Shown: positions 55,500 to 63,961 of the stretch, one piece after another
Position numbering within the stretch: the stretch's first letter is position 1
Layout of the letters: every line of letters starts with the position of its first letter
Origin: Priestia megaterium
Lineage (GTDB): Bacteria; Bacillota; Bacilli; Bacillales; Bacillaceae_H
Direction of reading: 5' to 3'
Length of the DNA: 64,000 nt
Assembly (NCBI RefSeq): GCF_023824195.1
Contig: NZ_CP085446.1
Coordinates: 44,975 to 108,974 of the forward strand
Program-made: the position numbers and the translations under genes
Notes under the pieces: model-generated
Told to the model about the DNA's origin: nothing
Database searches by the model: none
What the model saw: only the letters and a program-made list of their open reading frames with translations

Positions 55500-55510
55500 A
55501 AACTAGCATT

Positions 55511-55899
55511 ACCAAACTCTATCTCATAGACAGATTGAACGAAGGAATGTAGGCGCTAAGACGCTGAGAGACATGGGAGGTTTCATCGCTATGAGGCACA
55601 TAGAGATCCATTGTGCGACTATATGTATGTCTCCATCTTTTTTTAAAATAATGGAAAAAGAATAGCGAAGCTATTCCCCTTAGTACCAGTTTCTTATAAA
55701 AATGAAAATATAAGGTTAGAAATGGACATAAAAAAATTTTTTATATTTTATTTCCCCCCTATAAACCCTTGATATTACTCAATTTATAGAGGGAGCTTTG
55801 TATATGATATACACCTCCATTACTTATAAAATGAGCAATTCTAATTAATAAGAGATGATATAATTTAAGGTATAAAAGTAAGTATTTGGAGGATATTTA
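55511..55899. other. gene-free stretch after IS110
   Basis: Contains ATCTCATAGACAGAT, a possible decayed accessory palindrome, and a GC-richer segment (about 55543-55640) like IS110 flanking DNA. It is followed by an AT-rich region. No gene seen. Confidence 0.4.
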
Positions 55900-56502
55900 A
55901 TGGAACCATTTTGGGAAAAATTTTATCTAAACGATGAGGTTGAAACATTCGGCAAGCCAAGTATTGAAGTAGTTGATGTTAGTAAAAGGTTAAAAGAAAA
56001 TTCGAAAGTTCTAGATCTAGGCTGTGGAGATGGACGGCATGCTATCTTTCTAGCGAATTTAGGACACGAAGTTGATGCAGTAGATATATCAGAGGCAGGT
56101 ATAGCTAAAATCAATAGGGCTAAGGGAAAGTTGAACCTAACTAACTTAACTGCATCTGTAGAGAATGTAGTTAACTATAAATTTATTGATACATACGATT
56201 TAGTTATTTCACATGGGCTATTTCATTTTATGGAACGTAACCACTGGTCTAATGTAATTGAACGTATGAAATTAGGAACACGAAAGAATGGATACAACAT
56301 TATTGCGGTTTTTACTAATGAAGTTGAAATACCAGAGGATTTAAAGAGTTATGTTAAAGGAATTTTTAATGAAGGTGAATTAAAAGAAATTTATTCTGAT
56401 TGGTCCGTAGAAATGTATCAATCTTATCAGTTTGAAGATGAACATGAAAATAATATTAGACACTGTCATGCAGTTAATAAGGTTGTTGCGAGAAAATTAT
56501 AA
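55900..56502 (+). CDS. class I SAM-dependent methyltransferase (TehB-like)
   Basis: 200 residues. Motif I is VLDLGCGDGRHAIFLANLG (about 37-55), followed by an acidic VDAVDISEAGI (motif II). The substrate-binding half is short, as in TehB/methyltransferase-12-type proteins acting on small molecules. GGAGG precedes the ATG. It ends with a terminator that abuts a dif-like site, so it is a complete cassette. Substrate unknown; metalloid or xenobiotic methylation is possible. Confidence 0.88.
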   Translation: MEPFWEKFYLNDEVETFGKPSIEVVDVSKRLKENSKVLDLGCGDGRHAIFLANLGHEVDAVDISEAGIAKINRAKGKLNLTNLTASVENVVNYKFIDTYDLVISHGLFHFMERNHWSNVIERMKLGTRKNGYNIIAVFTNEVEIPEDLKSYVKGIFNEGELKEIYSDWSVEMYQSYQFEDEHENNIRHCHAVNKVVARKL

Positions 56503-56531
56503 TAAGCAGCACATTGTTTAGTTACAATACT

Positions 56532-56569
56532 AAAGCCATAGAGATTTATAATCTTCTATGGCCTTTTTT
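56532..56569 (+). terminator. terminator abutting a dif-like site
   Basis: AAAGCCATAGA / TCTATGGCCTTTTTT. The last base touches the XerC arm at 56570. Confidence 0.85.
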
Positions 56570-56597
56570 ACTGCCGATAATTGTGATTATGTTAACT
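56570..56597 (+). other. dif-like Xer recombination site
   Basis: XerC-like arm ACTGCCGATAA, spacer TTGTGA, XerD-like arm TTATGTTAACT; then TTTGTATATCATATTC as the accessory palindrome. Confidence 0.75.
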
Positions 56598-56687
56598 AAC
56601 TTTGTATATCATATTCATCTTGAAAATTAAGAAATAATATCCAAATTACTGTAAAATTAAAATAAAAACTTTAAGGAGAAATTATGA

Positions 56688-57146
56688 ATGGTAGGTAAAG
56701 TTCAATTGTTATCAGAGAAAGATCTAGAAGAGGCAGCAAATATATTTACCAGTGTATTCAATGATGTGCCATGGAATGAGCCCTGGAGCTATGAAACATC
56801 TTATAAACGTCTTTTAGACATTAGTCTAACACCTGGTTACATAGGCATAGGCTATTTCGATTCTAATAATGGTGGGTTATTGGGCTTTTTAGTGGGAAAT
56901 GAAGAACAATGGGCAGATATTAGGAACTTTTACATAAATGAAATTTGTGTTCTAAATAATATTCAACATAGTGGGATTGGTACAAACTTGTTAGATTACT
57001 TAAAACATATTCTTGAGTCTAGAAATGTTAACGAAGCATATCTTTCAACTGAAAGAGGTAATGCTAAACCTGAGTTATTCTTTAAAAGAAATGGATTTTC
57101 AACAAACGAATCACGTATTTTAATGAGTGTTGGGATTGGAAACTAA
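56688..57146 (+). CDS. GNAT family N-acetyltransferase
   Basis: 152 residues. The acetyl-CoA-binding motif A is EICVLNNIQHSGIGTNLLDY (about 85-104, with the Q/RxxGxG/A pattern QHSGIG). The end AKPELFFKRNGF is typical of motif B. AAGGAG lies ten bases before the ATG. Unknown substrate; antibiotic or amino-acid acetylation is possible. A terminator follows at 57164. Confidence 0.88.
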   Translation: MVGKVQLLSEKDLEEAANIFTSVFNDVPWNEPWSYETSYKRLLDISLTPGYIGIGYFDSNNGGLLGFLVGNEEQWADIRNFYINEICVLNNIQHSGIGTNLLDYLKHILESRNVNEAYLSTERGNAKPELFFKRNGFSTNESRILMSVGIGN

Positions 57147-57163
57147 TATTCAACAATTAAACA

Positions 57164-57201
57164 AAGGCTCACAAGAATCTTAAGACTTGTGAGCTTTTGT
57201 T
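57164..57201 (+). terminator. terminator after the GNAT gene
   Basis: GGCTCACAAG / CTTGTGAGC stem plus TTTTGTTTT. Confidence 0.75.
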
Positions 57202-57345
57202 TTGCTACCTAGAAAATCCATTACGTAAACAAGAAACTCCTTTAGGCAAAAGGTCTGGAGGATATTTTTATAGAAGTATAGTTAAGTTGACTACTGATAC
57301 CTTGTGTAATGTCGATAATGAATAGTGAAATAGGGGGAATTGCAA

Positions 57346-57861
57346 ATGTCACATCACTCATTAAAATTGTACGACTACCATGTATGGGCAAACCAAAAAA
57401 TTTTCGACCGATTAAAAGAACTTTCTGAGGACATTTACGAAAAAGAAATTCAGAGCGTTTTTCCTTCTATATCAAAGGTGATGGCGCACATTTATGTCTC
57501 TGATAACATATGGTTAGATTTTATTTCTGGTGAAAAATTTGATGAAGTATATGCGTCGGCTGATCAATTGAGAGAACAGATGGAAACGAAAAGAATCGAG
57601 GAAGTAGAAACGATGTTTTTCGATTTATCTGACCGGTACAAAGCGTTTCTCGATCGTCAAGAAGATATGGAAACGGCCTTTGTGCTTGAAACTTCATTTG
57701 CTGGACGACTCGAAACTCGTTTATCTGACTTAGTACAACATGTTGTCAATCATGGAACATATCATCGTGGCAATATCACAGCTATGTTGCGGCAATTGGG
57801 CCATCCTGGTGTTATGACTGATTATGTTTTATATTTATATGAAAGGGATACGAAAGAGTAG
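57346..57861 (+). CDS. DinB family protein
   Basis: 171 residues from the ATG at 57346 (GGGGGAA leader). DinB metal-binding histidines appear in YDYHVWANQKIF, MAHIYVSDNIWLDFI and HVVNHGTYHRGNITAMLRQL (last His pair). A four-helix-bundle, metal-dependent protein of the bacillithiol S-transferase type. It could detoxify electrophiles. The terminator that follows leads into a weak dif-like site. Confidence 0.9.
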   Translation: MSHHSLKLYDYHVWANQKIFDRLKELSEDIYEKEIQSVFPSISKVMAHIYVSDNIWLDFISGEKFDEVYASADQLREQMETKRIEEVETMFFDLSDRYKAFLDRQEDMETAFVLETSFAGRLETRLSDLVQHVVNHGTYHRGNITAMLRQLGHPGVMTDYVLYLYERDTKE

Positions 57862-58015
57862 TTTTTCCTCTATTGAGGATATACTAAATGATATTCTTAA
57901 CAAAGTTTAGAATATCATTTATATAATCAGTTAACAAATCGTGTAATAAATGAAACTTTTCAAGGATTGGCTCAATTAAAAAGGCAACAAATCTTAACCT
58001 TTATAGATAATAAAT

Positions 58016-58055
58016 AAAAAGAGAAGAGATACTTTAAGTACTCTTCTCTTTTTTT
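58016..58055. terminator. terminator beside a weak dif-like site
   Basis: AAAAAGAGAAGAG / CTCTTCTCTTTTT perfect stem. Confidence 0.85.
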
Positions 58056-58056
58056 A

Positions 58057-58084
58057 TGTGTTCCTATTCTGAATTATGGTAACT
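58057..58084 (+). other. weak dif-like site
   Basis: XerD-like arm TTATGGTAACT, spacer TCTGAA and a poor XerC arm TGTGTTCCTAT. A GACATATACAG half-palindrome follows. Position beside a terminator supports it. Confidence 0.4.
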
Positions 58085-58142
58085 AGAAATGACATATACA
58101 GATTAAAAGTGAAGAAACTACCTAATGCTTAGGTAGTTTCTT

Positions 58143-58391
58143 CTATCCTTGTTGTAATTGATTTTTAAGTTGTTGTACAATAGTAGAATTTGCTGGAGCA
58201 GCTGGTTGGTAATAATTTTTTTGTTTTGCATACTCATACACACTACGTTGGCGTGTCTCGTCCTGATTACGTATTTGAATAAGTGTCTCATATAATTGTT
58301 GGTTATTTGTTTGGCTAATAATATTGGCATAACCTGTTAAACTTGCATTGAGACCTGCTAAATAATCATTTACGATATCCTTTTCATTCAT
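58143..58391 (-). CDS. CotF-like spore coat protein
   Basis: 82 residues, helical, glutamine-rich (QTNNQQLYETLIQIRNQDET). This matches the CotF-like spore coat/ferritin-like family: short helices followed by a YYQPAAPA tail. It lies 13 bases downstream of another small coat-like gene on the same strand. Expected to be expressed late in sporulation in the mother cell; no promoter was identified. Confidence 0.75.
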   Translation of the reverse strand: MNEKDIVNDYLAGLNASLTGYANIISQTNNQQLYETLIQIRNQDETRQRSVYEYAKQKNYYQPAAPANSTIVQQLKNQLQQG

Positions 58392-58404
58392 CTTTATCTG
58401 TCTC

Positions 58405-58590
58405 CTATCCTAAAAATGAAATGAGCTGTTGTTTTGTATTTCTAGCGTCACGTACATCTTTTTGTAGCATTGCTGTAAGCTGTGGATCATTGCATTCTTG
58501 TGCGTATTGTTCTAATTTATTAATCAGTGTCCCATGTGCTCCGATAAGATGACGCAAATTCTCTACTTCTAGCTCCGTCAAGTTTTGCAT
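58405..58590 (-). CDS. small spore coat-associated protein
   Basis: 61 residues from the ATG at 58590 (AAAGGAAG ahead); a longer frame starts at 58614. LTELEVENLRHLIGAHGTLI then CNDPQLTAMLQKDVRDARNT resembles the N-terminal helix pair of CotF/YusN-type coat proteins. It forms an operon with the CotF-like gene. These two are the only minus-strand genes in their cassette. Confidence 0.7.
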   Translation of the reverse strand: MQNLTELEVENLRHLIGAHGTLINKLEQYAQECNDPQLTAMLQKDVRDARNTKQQLISFLG

Positions 58591-58619
58591 ATTGATTTCG
58601 CTTCCTTTCTTCATTCATT

Positions 58620-59105
58620 CCTCTTTATTATGAAACAAATAAAAAAAGATATGCGTAATAAAAAATAAGATGAATTGATGAGATAGTAGATATAACCTCT
58701 CATAAACGTCACTGCATATAAATCACATTACGTTAAGTAAATAATAAAGTATCTCATTAAATTGATTAGTTTCATTATTCAAATAAAGTGGCAACAAATA
58801 GAAATTTTCACCTTTTATCATATACCACTCTATCTTCTATTTATCTTTTAAGAAATTTTTATATTTATAATGATTTAACATAAAGTTTATAAGTATTTAA
58901 TATAAATGCATCTTTAATAATGTAATCTTTATTAAAGATGTAAAATAACCGTATTTTACATAAAGGAGTAAATGAATAAACTCTGTTATAAAAATTAAAG
59001 TTTTATACTTTACTCTTAGTGACGACAAATATGAACTTTTTCTATACTAGATGTGTTATATTACACTTTTTAATGAAAATACATTAATTATTATCTATAT
59101 AACTA
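58620..59105. other. AT-rich gene-free stretch
   Basis: No ORF, terminator or clear promoter pattern that I can support. It leads into the dif-like site at 59106. Confidence 0.5.
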
Positions 59106-59133
59106 AGTTGATATTATCAAAATTATGTTAACT
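59106..59133 (+). other. dif-like site with degenerate XerC arm
   Basis: AGTTGATATTA, spacer TCAAAA, XerD-like arm TTATGTTAACT, then CTTTGTATGGCATAAAC as a variant of the accessory palindrome. Confidence 0.55.
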
Positions 59134-59214
59134 AACTTTGTATGGCATAAACATATTAAATGACAACAAAGTCACTTAATTCTTTCTTTGTGGTAATATT
59201 AGGTTATTACTAAG

Positions 59215-59847
59215 ATGGCGGTGATAATCATAGAACATAAGTGGCTTGATTGGGCGAAGCAACTTCAATCTATTGCACAGGCAGGATTAGCTTATTCAAA
59301 AGATATTTATGATGTAGAGAGATTTGAACTAATAAGAGACATAAGCGTTGAAATGTTATCACAACAAACAGGTATGGAAATGACAGTCATAAAAGATTTA
59401 TTTGCAAATGAAACTGGTTACGCAACACCTAAAGTAGATATTAGGGCTGTGATCTTTAAGGATAACAGAATATTAATGGTCAAAGAGAATTCAGATGGTA
59501 GTTGGTCGTTACCTGGTGGCTGGGCTGACATTGGGTTAACTCCAAGTGAAGTAGCAGTTAAAGAGGTAAAAGAAGAATCAGGATTTGATGTGAAAGCTGT
59601 CAAATTGTTAGCTGTAATGGATATGAAATGTCATCCACATCCTCCTTCACCTTTTCATATTTATAAAATGTTCATTCAATGTGAAATCATTGGGGGGCAA
59701 CCGATGAAGGGTGTAGAAACGAGTGCTGTGGAATTCTTTGCTGAAAATAAACTGCCGCCATTATCAATAGCTCGAAATACACAAACACAAATTGAGATGG
59801 CTTTTAAACATTTGTATAATCCTAAAGAATCTGTATATTTTGATTGA
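59215..59847 (+). CDS. Nudix hydrolase with N-terminal Nudix_N domain
   Basis: 210 residues. The N-terminal about 60 residues (KWLDWAKQLQSIAQAGLAYS) are the helical Nudix_N domain. The Nudix box is GGWADIGLTPSEVAVKEVKE then ESGF (about 102-125). Such enzymes hydrolyse ADP-ribose or related nucleotides. The start is uncertain: the ATG at 59215 has no good leader, and the family usually begins near KWLDW. It fills one inter-dif cassette with the thioredoxin-fold gene. Confidence 0.88.
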   Translation: MAVIIIEHKWLDWAKQLQSIAQAGLAYSKDIYDVERFELIRDISVEMLSQQTGMEMTVIKDLFANETGYATPKVDIRAVIFKDNRILMVKENSDGSWSLPGGWADIGLTPSEVAVKEVKEESGFDVKAVKLLAVMDMKCHPHPPSPFHIYKMFIQCEIIGGQPMKGVETSAVEFFAENKLPPLSIARNTQTQIEMAFKHLYNPKESVYFD

Positions 59848-59890
59848 TTTGTAATAACATTTAAGAACAATTTTAAATATATATACATTT

Positions 59891-59928
59891 AAAAGCCTTT
59901 GGAATTAGTGATTCCAAAGGCTTTATTT
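59891..59928. terminator. terminator after the Nudix gene
   Basis: AAAGCCTTTGGAAT / ATTCCAAAGGCTTT stem. Confidence 0.85.
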
Positions 59929-59996
59929 CCTATAATTAGAATTATAGGAAGTGGTTTTTTCTAAATGTATTCAGAAGGAATTTTTTTAATATCAAA

Positions 59997-60314
59997 TTAT
60001 AAACAGTATTTATTAATCGAATTAATTAGTTCAAAAGGCATGTGAATACCTACTAATCGTTCTCTTTCCTCTCCATCTTTGAATACTAGAATAGTAGGAG
60101 CAATAACAACACTGAACTGAAGAATATCTTCTTTATTTTTTTCTCCATCTACTTCTATTAAAGTTACTTCTTGCTCAAACTCTTTACTCGCTTGATGAAA
60201 GAATTGTTTCATAATTCTTCTATGCGGTGTATTAGGTAAAAAGAAATGAACAATTGTAATACCATTTTTTAATAGATCTGAAAAATGAGTGGTGGTGCCT
60301 TGTAAAATCCTCAA
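59997..60314 (-). CDS. thioredoxin-fold protein without the CxxC motif
   Basis: 105 residues with the thioredoxin pattern: VHFFLPNTPHRRIM, LIEVDGEKNKED and APTILVFKDGEERERLVG. The catalytic CGPC position is NTPH, so it cannot act as a dithiol reductase. The fold may serve as a binding or redox-inactive protein. The next stretch, 60315-60814, holds only an IS6 remnant and no gene. Confidence 0.75.
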   Translation of the reverse strand: MRILQGTTTHFSDLLKNGITIVHFFLPNTPHRRIMKQFFHQASKEFEQEVTLIEVDGEKNKEDILQFSVVIAPTILVFKDGEERERLVGIHMPFELINSINKYCL

Positions 60315-60628
60315 AATTGGACCTCCATTTGGTTAATAAATATACATATTATCACTCGAAATCCCCCTATAAACATCCTTATATTACAAAAAATGTTACC
60401 CTATATGTTTTATTTTACCAACTATTAACACCCTTGAGTTGTATCTTTTAAAATTTGAATTTAAATGGCTATAAATTACCAAAATGAGGATTTTATGTTT
60501 AATTCTAAAGTCTTTAATACTCTTATTTATTAAGTCTAAAATCACCGAATTATAAGGTGGAAAGTAAATTTAAGATATTATAGTTTGTAAACCTTGGGGG
60601 TTTCTATCTATTACACTTATTACCCTGC

Positions 60629-60667
60629 CTTTTAGAATAATAGTATCAGTATGTATTCGATTTAGAA
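60629..60667 (-). mobile_element. IS6-family end remnant
   Basis: CTTTTAGAATAATAGTATCA, then AGTATGTA, then GATTTAGA matches the left IS copy at about 36925-36962. Only this about 40-base piece remains. Confidence 0.6.
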
Positions 60668-60814
60668 GTTAGTTGCAAGCTAATTTTATTTTTTATAGAA
60701 GAACCGACTTTAGTGTGTAAGGTATGTAAAATTTTTCAAATATATATAAGGTATTATTTTCAGTTAAAATAGACTAGTATCAACTTAACTATACATATGG
60801 AGGAATAATCACCA

Positions 60815-61192
60815 ATGAGTAACACTTTTTACAAAAATATTAGTTGCCATTCTAATAACATTGTCTTTGAAAATGAACGTGCTTTATCTTATACGACTTT
60901 ACTTAAAAAGAGTGGAAAAAAAGCGAATAAGAAGTTTATTGTGATTGACAAATATCTAGACATAACTTTCTCTTTAGAAATGCCTCTTGAACTTCGTTCA
61001 GGGGGATGTGTTTACATGTACCCTTCTAACCCTTTAACATTTCGTGTTATGGGGGCCGATACTAGTGTACATAACACTATGAAGAAGTATTATGAAAGTA
61101 TTGGGGAAAGTTGGGAACAATTCAAGAATGAATTCTTTACCGAATACAGTAGGACAGTAAACCCTATGCTTTTTCAAATGGAAGATAAATAA
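60815..61192 (+). CDS. hypothetical 125-residue protein
   Basis: GGAGG precedes the ATG. Soluble, mixed helix/strand (KFIVIDKYLDITFSLEMPLE). No family recognised. It lies 110 bases before an AbaSI-like nuclease gene on the same strand, and may belong with it. Confidence 0.65.
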   Translation: MSNTFYKNISCHSNNIVFENERALSYTTLLKKSGKKANKKFIVIDKYLDITFSLEMPLELRSGGCVYMYPSNPLTFRVMGADTSVHNTMKKYYESIGESWEQFKNEFFTEYSRTVNPMLFQMEDK

Positions 61193-61302
61193 AAGACGGT
61201 CAGAATGAATCTAAGGATCAATCATCAGAACCAAATAAAAAATATTTGTATAGAAGATTTTCTCCATTATAGAGGGAATATTAAATTATAAGGATAAAAA
61301 AG

Positions 61303-62175
61303 ATGGATAAATATCGATTTATAAAAGCACAGTTGGCGAAAACAAACAAAAAAAACGACGAAAATTATGTTATTACACGTATTTGGAATCGTCTTGATAA
61401 TTTAGATATTAAATTTATTACACAACAATATGTGATTCGACCTGATGGTAAATATGCTTTGACCGACATGTACTTTCCACAGTTAGGTATACATATAGAA
61501 ATTGATGAGGGGCATCACAAAACAAATATCGAATCAGATAAAGCAAGAGAAGAAGATATAGTCAGAGTAACTGACCACGAAGTTAAAAGAATAGATGTCA
61601 CAAAAGGGTTAATTAGTATTCATCAGCAAATAGAAGGTATTGTACAGGAAATTAAAGAAAGATTATTAAAAGAGAAAGATAAGTTTGTACCTTGGGATAT
61701 AGAAAAAGAGCTAAGCCCCCAAACATACATTGAAAGAGGTTTTATTTCGTTACATGACAATGTTGCTTTTCGTACAATTGCTGACGCATGTAACTGCTTT
61801 GGGCATCGTTATAAAGTCTGGCAAAAAGGAGCTGCATCCCATGTCTATGAGAAAGATACGGAGTTATGGTTTCCAAAGTTATTCCCTAATGGCACTTGGG
61901 ATAATTCCATTTCTGAAGATGGAATTATCATTTTGGAAAGAAATCTAGATGAGATTGAAAACCAGAGATATTTAAAAGGAATTGTCGATGGACGAATTGG
62001 CACTAGAATAAGACCTCATAAACGCATTGTTTTTGCAAAAGTAAAAGGGCCATTAGGAGATATTATGTATCGATTTAAGGGTAAATATCAATTAAATATT
62101 AACAAATCCTTTAAGGCTGGTTGCATAGTTTGGGAAAGGCTATCTGAAAGGATAAAAACTTATCCTTCAAGATAA
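61303..62175 (+). CDS. AbaSI/PvuRts1I-like modification-dependent endonuclease
   Basis: 290 residues. The N-terminal about 125 residues are Vsr/PD-(D/E)XK-like: KYALTDMYFPQLGIHIEIDE then GHHKTNIESDKAREEDI. The C-terminal about 160 residues are probably an SRA-like base-flipping domain. The order matches AbaSI-family enzymes, which cut DNA with 5-hydroxymethylcytosine or glucosylated cytosine, as in T-even phages. It would be a single-gene phage defence. Identification is from memory of the family. Confidence 0.6.
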   Translation: MDKYRFIKAQLAKTNKKNDENYVITRIWNRLDNLDIKFITQQYVIRPDGKYALTDMYFPQLGIHIEIDEGHHKTNIESDKAREEDIVRVTDHEVKRIDVTKGLISIHQQIEGIVQEIKERLLKEKDKFVPWDIEKELSPQTYIERGFISLHDNVAFRTIADACNCFGHRYKVWQKGAASHVYEKDTELWFPKLFPNGTWDNSISEDGIIILERNLDEIENQRYLKGIVDGRIGTRIRPHKRIVFAKVKGPLGDIMYRFKGKYQLNINKSFKAGCIVWERLSERIKTYPSR

Positions 62176-62468
62176 CACCTAGCCCTTTCTTTAAATTAAA
62201 AGAGACTAATAGTTTAAATTTAGTGATCCCCTACCTAATAAGAGGATACGATATGCAGTCTGAAAAAAAGGGAGTAGATTCAAATTTGAAATTCGTTTCT
62301 AACCCCAAAAATAGGTTTCGAATACCAAAGGTCGGAAGGCATTCTAATTGCATTCATATTTAGAGAACATTAGGTTCAAAAAAATGAACATGGTGTTCTC
62401 TAATATTTCATAGCTTATGAAACGTTTATGTTTAAAATTTGAAACATTTTGTTTCATGAATAAAAGAA

Positions 62469-62490
62469 AGAGCAGGCTTAAGCCTGCTCT
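62469..62490. terminator. palindromic terminator
   Basis: AGAGCAGGC / GCCTGCTCT around TTAA, like that at 4073. The rest of 62176-62692 shows no gene. Confidence 0.75.
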
Positions 62491-62692
62491 TATAGCCTTT
62501 AAGGCATATATATAATATGGAACAATTTATTAAACACGATTAAGATGTGTATCTTTAAAATGCGTAGGATATTTTCGCTCTCCGTTCCATTTTTCATTTT
62601 TTTGAATATTTTTCAACTTATTTTAAAATGACATTAAAAGAGACATGCCTTCTGGACATGTCCCCTGATGTTGAGAAGCATCATATACAGTT

Positions 62693-63364
62693 TTATCGCC
62701 ACTCAACAATTTCATTAAGATTTTGTCTTGTTTTTGGACGTTTGGGATTCTCTTTCCGATATCCGAAAGCGACCATACAGGCTACACCGAAATCGTTGCC
62801 TTCAATGATACCCTCATTTTGCAAAATAGTGGTTACCTGCTTTTTATCAAAACCTTCTATTGGACAGGAATCAATACCGATCTGAGCCGCAGCTGTCATC
62901 ATGTTTCCTAGTGCTATATATGTTTGTTTGCTTGCCCATTCAAAAATGAGACGGTCGTTATCTTCGAGTTCTGTCTCGACGAAGGATTTGTAGAAACCGG
63001 AAAGATTTTGTACAACTTCTTCAGGCATATGATGAATGTCTTTCATCATTTTGATTACGTGAACGGAATCATGTCTTAAGCCTTCTTTTCCTCTGGCCAA
63101 TATAACTACAAAATGGCTGGCAGTAGGAAGTTGTCCCTGGGCACCGCCGGATACAGGTTTTAATTTTTCGCGAAGCGCTGCATCCTGGATAACAACAAAC
63201 TTCCACGGCTCCAAACCAACTGAACTTGGAGACAATCTACCTGTCTCTAAAATAAAGCGAAAATCTTCATCCGAAATCTTTTTGTTGGTATCAAATTCCT
63301 TGCAAGCATGTCTGAACTGGTAAGCTTTTAAAATTTCCTGTTTTTTACTCTCTATTCCTATCAT
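62693..63364 (-). CDS. nitroreductase family protein (NfsB/YfkO-like)
   Basis: 223 residues. RHACKEFDTNKKISDEDFRF and RLSPSSVGLEPWKFVVIQD are typical of the FMN-binding nitroreductases. GIDSCPIEGFD and AFGYRKENPKRPKTR are the usual C-terminal parts. These FMN enzymes reduce nitro compounds or quinones with NAD(P)H. It ends close to 62690; AAGGA precedes the ATG. It is the last gene before the dif-like site at 63581. Confidence 0.92.
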   Translation of the reverse strand: MIGIESKKQEILKAYQFRHACKEFDTNKKISDEDFRFILETGRLSPSSVGLEPWKFVVIQDAALREKLKPVSGGAQGQLPTASHFVVILARGKEGLRHDSVHVIKMMKDIHHMPEEVVQNLSGFYKSFVETELEDNDRLIFEWASKQTYIALGNMMTAAAQIGIDSCPIEGFDKKQVTTILQNEGIIEGNDFGVACMVAFGYRKENPKRPKTRQNLNEIVEWR

Positions 63365-63546
63365 GTGGAATCATCCTTCCTTTTTAGTAATACTTTACTA
63401 AACCATATTTCTCCAAAAGCATTTTATTACCCTGCCAGTCAGTTCAATAATCTTTATTTCATTATATGGCCCGATTGTTGAATAGAATAACCCGCATTTT
63501 TTAACAACTTTATTATTTTTTAAACGATTTTATTGTCACTTACCAT

Positions 63547-63575
63547 AAGTAACGCCTTATAGTAAGGTGTTACTT
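63547..63575. terminator. hairpin next to a dif-like site
   Basis: AAGTAACGCCTTA / TAAGGTGTTACTT around TAG; five bases before the XerC arm. Confidence 0.65.
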
Positions 63576-63580
63576 ATCTT

Positions 63581-63608
63581 TGTGCCTAGAAGAGTGATTA
63601 TGTTAACT
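63581..63608 (+). other. dif-like Xer recombination site
   Basis: XerC-like arm TGTGCCTAGAA, spacer GAGTGA, XerD-like arm TTATGTTAACT. The XerC arm CCTAGAA part equals that of B. subtilis dif as I recall it. TTTGTATATCATATACAG follows. Confidence 0.8.
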
Positions 63609-63681
63609 ACCTTTGTATATCATATACAGATAAATGTTTTATGTGATATAAGGCTTGTGTACTTTGATTTCTTTTGTTATT

Positions 63682-63700
63682 ATATCGCATATGACGATAT
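63682..63700. promoter_or_regulatory. operator-like palindrome 1
   Basis: ATATCGCATATGACGATAT, then an AAGGGGGG ribosome-binding site and GTG CTT TAA. First of three similar palindromes. Confidence 0.55.
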
Positions 63701-63778
63701 AATAAGGGGGGATATCGTGCTTTAATAAAATAAGCGTTAGTATATATATTTCTCTTGTTTTTATGCCTATTAATCATC

Positions 63779-63801
63779 AATATATCGTACGTAACGATAT
63801 A
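63779..63801. promoter_or_regulatory. operator-like palindrome 2
   Basis: ATATCGTACGTAACGATAT core, immediately upstream of AAGGAGG and the small ORF at 63818. Confidence 0.6.
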
Positions 63802-63817
63802 CTAAGGAGGATATTAC

Positions 63818-63910
63818 GTGAAGGAAAATAAGAAAAAGGACTCTGAGATAAAAAAGAATTTTTGGTACTACTTGAATGAGATTATTAGAGCTCTTATTAT
63901 GACCAAATAA
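63818..63910 (+). CDS. 30-residue leader peptide
   Basis: GTG start with AAGGAGG seven bases ahead. The product is MKENKKKDSEIKKNFWYYLN then EIIRALIMTK: a basic N-terminus followed by an amphipathic helix. It lies between two operator-like palindromes and ends 51 bases before the third. May be a leader or a small membrane-active peptide. Confidence 0.45.
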   Translation: MKENKKKDSEIKKNFWYYLNEIIRALIMTK

Positions 63911-63961
63911 ACAAGGGTTAATATGTCTGTGTTATTTGCTTTATTAGTATCCGTTTTGTTA

